Assembly: GCA_964467615.1 (NCBI GenBank)
Contig: CAYXRK010000190.1
Coordinates: forward strand, 1-9,423
Length of the DNA stretch: 9,423 bases
Origin: CAYXRK01 sp964467615
GTDB taxonomy: Bacteria; Hydrogenedentota; Hydrogenedentia; Hydrogenedentales; GCA-2746185
Reading direction: 5' to 3'
Position numbers and translations under genes: made by a program. Positions 6,159 through 9,423 of this stretch are shown here, one piece after another. Within the stretch, counting starts at the first letter, position 1; each line of letters begins with the position of its first letter. The notes beneath the pieces were generated by a model that was not told where the DNA came from, searched no databases, and saw only the letters and a program-made list of their open reading frames with translations.

Positions 6159-6743
6159 TTATTCCCGCAAGTCACCCAATTCTCGTTGCAACTTCTTCAT
6201 GGCCCGAAACAAATGGACCTTTACACTTCCCACAGTACATCCCAGCACCGGCGCGATGTCGGCCAGCGCCAGCCCTTCGTAGTGCCGAAGGACGAACACC
6301 GTCCGCTGCGACGGCGACAACACAGCCAACGCCACCTGCACGCGCGCCTCGATCTCGCCACCGCGCACTTGCACCGCGGTGTCTTCCCGCACAGGCTCAG
6401 TGGCCGCGCCAGGGCGGAACGAATCCTCCAGCGTCTCATGCAGGTGGCGCTTGCGCCGCCGCATGTGGTCGATGGACTGGTTCGTCGTCAACCGGAGCAA
6501 CCACGCGCCGAACCCGCCCGAAGGCTGCCACGAGTGGATCTTCCGGTAGGCCTTGAGCAATGCCTCCTGCGCGACGTCCAGCGCGTCCTCGCGATTGCCC
6601 GTCATTCGATAGGCCACCGCGAACACACGGCCCTGGTGGCGCCGGACGATTTCCTCAAACGCGGACTCGTCCCCGCCTTTGAGGGCCTCAGCCAACGCCT
6701 CGTCGCTAGGACCCACCCGTTCTGCCTTGGCGTTCAGGTTCAC
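6159..6743 (-). CDS. ECF-type RNA polymerase sigma factor (sigma-70 family, RpoE-like)
   Basis: This 194-aa protein has only sigma regions 2 and 4, typical of the extracytoplasmic-function group. Region 2 spans about residues 29-97 (FEEIVRRHQGRVFAVAYRMT, then EDALDVAQEALLKAY and GAWLLRLTTNQSIDHMRRRK), covering core binding and -10 recognition. A polar linker (98-135) follows, then region 4 at 136-188 (LSPSQRTVFVLRHYEGLALA, then GCTVGSVKVHLFRAMKKLQ), the helix-turn-helix for the -35 element. The start is a GTG at 6743; no in-frame ATG precedes region 2, and an upstream AAGGAT lies rather far (about 14 nt). The next gene encodes a membrane anti-sigma-like protein and the following operon is T2SS, so envelope or secretion control is plausible but unproven. 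I saw no convincing promoter in the 85 bp upstream. Confidence 0.92.
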   Translation of the reverse strand: MNLNAKAERVGPSDEALAEALKGGDESAFEEIVRRHQGRVFAVAYRMTGNREDALDVAQEALLKAYRKIHSWQPSGGFGAWLLRLTTNQSIDHMRRRKRHLHETLEDSFRPGAATEPVREDTAVQVRGGEIEARVQVALAVLSPSQRTVFVLRHYEGLALADIAPVLGCTVGSVKVHLFRAMKKLQRELGDLRE

Positions 6744-6828
6744 TGGGCTTAACGATCCTTGTCCCCAAAGGGTTTACACATCTGCGGAAAAGGATAACCG
6801 ATGCTGGTTCGCTTCATTCGCATCAAGA

Positions 6829-7239
6829 TTACGTTGCAGAGGGGTCGAATATGCGGAGTCTTTTGAAATGTTGCCGGTAGAAACCTCGATCGCGCGTGAG
6901 GAGACAGTCGGCTTGCTGTTCGGCATGGGCGGCAACCAGAAAGTCCGGTAAGACGCGGCGTTGCTTTCCACCCCTGCGTCGGTATTCACGCCAAATGTCC
7001 CCGGCGCGCGTTGCGGCGCGTTCGTCTAACGCTGAAAAAGTGATAGGAATTCGGCGAATCGCCGTATCGAACAGAGAGGGTGAAGCAAAGATCGTCGCAG
7101 TTTCAGCCCAGACAATTTCACACGCAATCAATCGACCTTCATTGAAGCATCGCAGGAGCGCATTCCTTGACGCGGGCCCGAATTTTGGGTCCGCCCCAAG
7201 AACATCAATCAGAATGTTGCTGTCGACAGCAGTGGTCAC
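6829..7239 (-). CDS. vapC: VapC-family PIN-domain toxin ribonuclease
   Basis: This 136-aa PIN-domain protein is predicted to be the toxin of a type II toxin-antitoxin pair, cutting RNA with a Mg2+-dependent acidic active site. The expected acidic residues are visible: Asp6 in AVDSNILIDVL, Glu46 in VWAE, Asp99 in LPDFLVAAHA and Asp117 in LTRDRGFY. The C-terminal LLTRDRGFYRQHF pattern is typical of the fold. The start is a GTG at 7239 that overlaps the antitoxin TGA stop (GTGA), giving tight translational coupling. Length and motifs look intact, so it is likely active when free. It lies 85 bp upstream of the sigma factor on the same strand, but I see no functional link. Confidence 0.9.
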   Translation of the reverse strand: MTTAVDSNILIDVLGADPKFGPASRNALLRCFNEGRLIACEIVWAETATIFASPSLFDTAIRRIPITFSALDERAATRAGDIWREYRRRGGKQRRVLPDFLVAAHAEQQADCLLTRDRGFYRQHFKRLRIFDPSAT

Positions 7240-7457
7240 CTGCCATCTCTCATCTCCGAGATTAGCTCATCGGTCGATTTTCGCAACTTGACGCAACCGT
7301 ACACGCGGGAAATAGGATCGTCTATCGGAACCTTTTCCGCCACGAGCTTCCCTTTTTCCACGCGAAACTCCAACACCGTGCGCGGTGCGATACCAAGACG
7401 GTCGCGCAACGCCTTCGGGATTGTGACCTGGCCGCGATCGGCAACAATAGCTTTCAT
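7236..7457 (-). CDS. vapB: VapB-type antitoxin, AbrB/MazE-like DNA-binding fold
   Basis: This 73-aa protein has an N-terminal swapped-hairpin AbrB/SpoVT domain (MKAIVADRGQVTIPKALRDR, then LGIAPRTVLEFRVEKGKLVA) that binds the operon's own operator. A short C-terminal tail (about 48-73) should wrap the PIN toxin active site. ATG 7457 is preceded by GGGAG with about 6 nt spacing. The stop overlaps the toxin start. By analogy with characterised vapBC systems the complex should repress its own promoter, and repeated octamers just upstream (7473-7501) are the natural candidate site. Antitoxin-before-toxin order and overlap are standard. Confidence 0.9.
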   Translation of the reverse strand: MKAIVADRGQVTIPKALRDRLGIAPRTVLEFRVEKGKLVAEKVPIDDPISRVYGCVKLRKSTDELISEMRDGR

Positions 7458-7472
7458 GAGGCGCTCCCATTT

Positions 7473-7501
7473 TGCATACTTTCTCAGTACGAATGCATAC
7501 T
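7473..7501. promoter_or_regulatory. Candidate VapB operator: repeated TGCATACT octamers
   Basis: TGCATACT occurs at 7473-7480 and again at 7494-7501, a 21-bp period (two helical turns). The second copy together with AGTAC at 7486-7490 forms an imperfect palindrome (AGTACGAATGCATACT, 7486-7501). The site lies 16-44 bp upstream of vapB and between divergent genes, so it could control vapBC and possibly the plus-strand DUF1569 gene. On the minus strand TAGAAT (7508-7503) could be a -10 element, but its -35 partner is poor. Confidence 0.45.
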
Positions 7502-7547
7502 CATTCTATCACGCGCAGTAAGGAACCTGTCGGAAACGGTTGCTACG

Positions 7548-8003
7548 ATGGCGAAGATTGATCTCAATCGCAAGACGCTTCCCAGGTTCATCGAGCGGGT
7601 CCAGTTAATCAAGGCCGATACGCCGCGCCAGTGGGGAAAGATGGACGCTGCGCGGGCCGTTCGCCATCTGATCTATACCTTGGAACTTTCGCTCGGCATC
7701 GAGAAGGTGGAGAATCGCGTACATCCGGTCGTCGGCGCACTTCTCTATTTTGCGTTCAATCAGGTAATCACCACCTGGCCCAAGGGTATGAAGGGACCGG
7801 ACTACCTCACGCCGCTACCGAAGCACGACTTCGCTTCCGAGAAGGAGCAACTTGTCCACCTAATAACGCAGTTCGTCAACGAATTGGAACGAAACCCGAC
7901 CCGGATCGAAGTGAACCCGAGCCTCGGCGCGATAACCCTTGCGAAATGGTCACGCGCGCACGGCGTTCACATGGACCATCACCTTCGGCAGTTCGGAGTC
8001 TAA
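7548..8003 (+). CDS. DUF1569 family protein (DinB-like fold), function unknown
   Basis: This 151-aa protein matches the pattern of the DUF1569 family, small four-helix proteins related to DinB/YfiT metal-binding folds. Features seen are RQWGKMDAARAVRHL (residues 27-41), a hydrophobic helix GALLYFAFNQVITTWPKG (63-80), and a His-rich end KWSRAHGVHMDHHLRQFG (133-150). His40, His138, His141, His144 and His145 are candidates for a metal site. No enzymatic activity is established for the family as far as I know. The start ATG 7548 has only a weak Shine-Dalgarno. It is transcribed away from vapB, and the last codons and stop overlap an inverted repeat (7984-8034). Confidence 0.8.
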   Translation: MAKIDLNRKTLPRFIERVQLIKADTPRQWGKMDAARAVRHLIYTLELSLGIEKVENRVHPVVGALLYFAFNQVITTWPKGMKGPDYLTPLPKHDFASEKEQLVHLITQFVNELERNPTRIEVNPSLGAITLAKWSRAHGVHMDHHLRQFGV

Positions 8004-8034
8004 ATTGACAAATAGGGACAGCGGAACTGCCGAA
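7984..8034 (+). repeat. 11-bp inverted repeat spanning the DUF1569 stop codon
   Basis: TTCGGCAGTTC (7984-7994) is an exact reverse complement of GAACTGCCGAA (8024-8034), with the TAA stop at 8001-8003 in the 29-nt spacer. The right arm can also pair locally: CGGAACTG (8022-8029) with CAGTTCCG (8041-8048) around an 11-nt loop. The transcript could therefore adopt two competing folds. No U-run follows, so this is not a clear terminator. The lead-in AAATAGGGACAG (8010-8021) resembles sequences I associate with REP units of Y1/TnpA_REP transposases, from memory only. Confidence 0.5.
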
Positions 8035-8057
8035 ACACCCCAGTTCCGTTCGTGGCG

Positions 8058-8221
8058 AGAGCGAGTGAAAAAATCGATTACGTCCGCATTGCGTGGCTTG
8101 CATTCACCCGTCGGCAAGCTCAAACCCTCCCCTTTTCCGTTCGTCCTGAGCCTGTCGAAGGATGCGGAAAAGGGGAGGGTTTGGGCGGGCCTTGCTCAAT
8201 ACACATTTTTTCACAAGCTCT
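8058..8221. mobile_element. Non-autonomous hairpin element, copy 2, with terminal inverted repeats
   Basis: This ~164-bp non-coding element is bounded by inverted repeats: GTGAAAAAAT (8065-8074) and ATTTTTTCAC (8205-8214) are perfect complements. The pairing resumes outward as AGAGC (8058-8062) with GCTCT (8217-8221) after a 2-nt mismatch. Its interior aligns with copy 1 at 2946-3124 over the left A-tract region, the GGCAAGCTCAA block, the REP-like loop and the TTGGGCG block. No target-site duplication is clear here. It sits between two plus-strand genes, and its right end is about 30 bp before the DUF1801 start. No transposase is encoded. Confidence 0.55.
8118..8186. repeat. Long perfect hairpin within element copy 2
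   Basis: The arm at 8121-8139 (CAAACCCTCCCCTTTTCCG) is exactly complementary to 8165-8183. Three more pairs (one of them G-T) extend it to 8118/8186, as in copy 1. The 25-nt loop (8140-8164) differs from the copy 1 loop only at two adjacent bases (CC here, GG there). The arm sequence differs from that of copy 1 at several positions and by one base pair in length, with every change matched on the other arm. Confidence 0.85.
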
Positions 8222-8249
8222 GAACTTGCCCATTTTCGGAATAAACGCA

Positions 8250-8738
8250 ATGGCCAACACGACGTCCAAGAAGTCGGCGAAGGTCGGTCGCCGCGGCGAC
8301 AAGGCCGCCGCCAAGCGGGTCGCTGCGAAGCCCGTCCTCCTCTCAGGCGGCAACCCTCAGATCACGAAGGCCGACGGCGACGCCCCCGTGCAGGCCTACA
8401 TCGCGGCCATGCCGGGCTGGAAACGCGACGTCGGGCGCCGCCTCGACGCGCTCATCGCGCGCACTGTCCCCAACGTGCGCAAGGCAGTCAAATGGAACTC
8501 GCCCTTCTATGGGTCGCCGCGGCGACAGGGCCAGGGCTGGTTCCTCAGCCTTCATTGCTTCACGAACTACGTCAAGGTAGCCTTCTTCTGCGGCACATCG
8601 CTGCATCCACTCCCCCCCGGCGAGTCCAAGCAAAAGGAAGTGCGCTACCTCCACATCCACGAAGCCGATAAGCTCGACGAAGCTCAACTCACCGCTTGGG
8701 TGAAGAACGCTAGCAAATTGCCCGGCTGGGTCTCGTAG
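8250..8738 (+). CDS. DUF1801 (YdhG/YdeI-like) domain protein, function unknown
   Basis: From the ATG at 8250 the product is 162 aa. Residues 1-30 form a Lys/Ala/Arg-rich basic tail. The DUF1801 domain occupies about 45-158, with VQAYIAAMPGWKRDVGRRLD (47-66), the hallmark KAVKWNSPFYG (78-88), the strand NYVKVAFFCG, and the closing VRYLHIHEADKLDEAQLTAW (131-150). The family has a SRPBCC-unrelated alpha/beta fold and no firmly established biochemical role. The frame is open upstream to 8052, but that extension is translated entirely from the repeat element (it contains RPEPVEG), so I reject it. A GGA about 10 nt before ATG 8250 is a weak Shine-Dalgarno. Confidence 0.85.
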   Translation: MANTTSKKSAKVGRRGDKAAAKRVAAKPVLLSGGNPQITKADGDAPVQAYIAAMPGWKRDVGRRLDALIARTVPNVRKAVKWNSPFYGSPRRQGQGWFLSLHCFTNYVKVAFFCGTSLHPLPPGESKQKEVRYLHIHEADKLDEAQLTAWVKNASKLPGWVS

Positions 8739-8949
8739 CGCCACCTAAAGCTGTCGGCGCATCGGTCCGGGCTCGGCCTCAGCCGGGAGAACTGCCATGC
8801 CCCTGGATGAGCTAACTTCGTCGATCAGCTCGTGCGATTGATGGTCAAGTAAGAGGCTACACAGATTCACTCCTCTGGGACGGTTGGGTACAATGGTGCG
8901 GTGATTGCGCGATTATCTAGGCGCTGACAAACGCAGATGGAGACAGCTT
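8739..8949 (+). promoter_or_regulatory. Intergenic region with candidate sigma-70 promoter for the DUF262 gene
   Basis: This 211-bp stretch carries no convincing gene. A weak stem CTCGGC/GCCGGG (8772-8787) follows the DUF1801 gene without a U-tract. The best promoter candidate is TTCACT (8866-8871), a 17-bp spacer, then TACAAT (8889-8894). This places the transcription start near 8901 and leaves a leader of about 50 nt before ATG 8950. TACAAT matches the -10 consensus at five of six positions and TTCACT the -35 at four of six. Confidence 0.4.
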
Positions 8950-9378
8950 ATGGAGTTTCAGCCGAACAAACAGACCGTGCAGGAATTGGTCAAGGCATGG
9001 GCGGCAGGGTCGTTGACGCGCAATCCGGAGTATCAGCGCGGCGCCGCTTGGAACAAGGCGCAGAAGCAGGCACTTATCGATTCTCTATTCCGTGAATACC
9101 CGATTCCTCCGATCTTTTTGGAACGGAAGTCTTCGGCAGGATTATTCGGGGGTGCGGCAGAGCGATTTGAGATCATTGACGGCCAGCAGCGAATTCTTGC
9201 ACTTGCCGAGTTCTCCCGGGGTGAATTTCCGCTCCTCAACCCTACGGACGAGAAGCTGCGGTTGCCGCACAGTCTACGGGCGAAGAAAACGTCATGGGGC
9301 AACAAGACCTATGAGGAGTTGACGCCGGTGCTAACCAAGTTCCTCGATGACGCCAAGATTGAGGTCATCTTATTCTAA
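8950..9378 (+). CDS. DUF262 (GmrS N-terminal / ParB-like fold) protein, truncated
   Basis: From the ATG at 8950 (GGAG at 8939-8942, 7 nt spacing) the product is 142 aa. It contains the core of the DUF262 domain: NPEYQRGAAW (25-34), SLFREYPIPPIFL (45-57) and the signature IIDGQQRI (75-82). DUF262 proteins, including the GmrS half of the GmrSD modification-dependent restriction system, are normally several hundred residues with further domains. Here translation ends at TAA 9376-9378 right after a beta-strand-like IEVILF, part-way through the expected domain. A TTG further upstream (8905) would add 15 residues but lies at the predicted transcription start. It may be a frameshifted or truncated remnant or a stand-alone short form; the window ends 45 bp later, so I cannot decide. 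Confidence 0.75.
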   Translation: MEFQPNKQTVQELVKAWAAGSLTRNPEYQRGAAWNKAQKQALIDSLFREYPIPPIFLERKSSAGLFGGAAERFEIIDGQQRILALAEFSRGEFPLLNPTDEKLRLPHSLRAKKTSWGNKTYEELTPVLTKFLDDAKIEVILF

Positions 9379-9423
9379 TTCGCTTTCAAAATGAGACTAA
9401 CCATGTTACACTAGGGTCATGGC

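Noticed and set aside
8005..8010. TTGACA as a -35 element for a plus-strand promoter after the DUF1569 gene
   Set aside because: No acceptable -10 hexamer lies at 15-19 bp downstream; the sequence there is the arm of a hairpin.
8772..8787. CTCGGC/GCCGGG stem after the DUF1801 gene as an intrinsic terminator
   Set aside because: The stem is only six pairs including a G-T pair, and no T-run follows.
8797..8841. 14-codon frame (MPLDELTSSISSCD) with a good GGGAG upstream
   Set aside because: It is too short to support as a gene from sequence alone, with no recognisable motif or conservation evidence.

Overview
The window looks like chromosomal DNA of a Gram-negative (diderm) bacterium. It encodes most of the cytoplasmic and pseudopilin parts of a type II secretion system (T2SS), which needs an outer membrane. 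Composition and codon use look moderately GC-rich. The mix of genes (T2SS, ECF sigma factor with a membrane anti-sigma-like protein, vapBC, DUF1569, DUF1801, DUF262) together with many short palindromic repeats suggests an environmental lineage, perhaps in or near the Planctomycetota/Hydrogenedentota. That placement is a guess from general resemblance, not a sequence match.

Layout. From the left edge to about 7457 every gene is on the minus strand, so the biological order runs from high to low coordinates: vapB-vapC (7457-6829), an ECF sigma factor (6743-6159), a membrane protein resembling a Cys-less anti-sigma factor with a helical-repeat periplasmic part (6065-5040), then gspE (4883-3165), gspF (2871-1660), gspG (1593-1177), gspH (1078-533), gspI (536-42) and the first 15 codons of gspJ (45-1). 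gspH/gspI and gspI/gspJ overlap by ATGA, so these minor pseudopilin genes are probably translationally coupled. From 7548 rightward the genes are on the plus strand and look like accessory content: a DUF1569 (DinB-like) protein, a DUF1801 (YdhG/YdeI-like) protein, and a DUF262 (GmrS/ParB-like fold) protein that ends far short of the family length.

How the genes work together. GspE is the assembly ATPase and GspF the inner-membrane platform. GspG is the major pseudopilin, and GspH, GspI and GspJ are minor pseudopilins of the tip complex. The sigma/anti-sigma-like pair directly upstream could give envelope-responsive control of the secretion operon, but this is inferred from position only. vapBC is a typical type II toxin-antitoxin pair.

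The most unusual content is non-coding. The gap between gspE and gspF holds several copies of a short REP-like palindrome (core CTGAGGGTGTCGAAGG). One of these copies is split by a ~180-bp inserted element. A related ~160-bp element lies between the DUF1569 and DUF1801 genes. Both elements carry a very long perfect hairpin whose polypyrimidine/polypurine arms differ between copies yet stay fully complementary within each copy, around a nearly constant REP-like loop. This points to a small non-autonomous element family with covarying arms. Other regulatory-looking structures are two strong inverted repeats in the gspE leader, a hairpin between the sigma and anti-sigma-like genes, repeated octamers upstream of vapB, and a 9-bp C/G homopolymer inside gspI.
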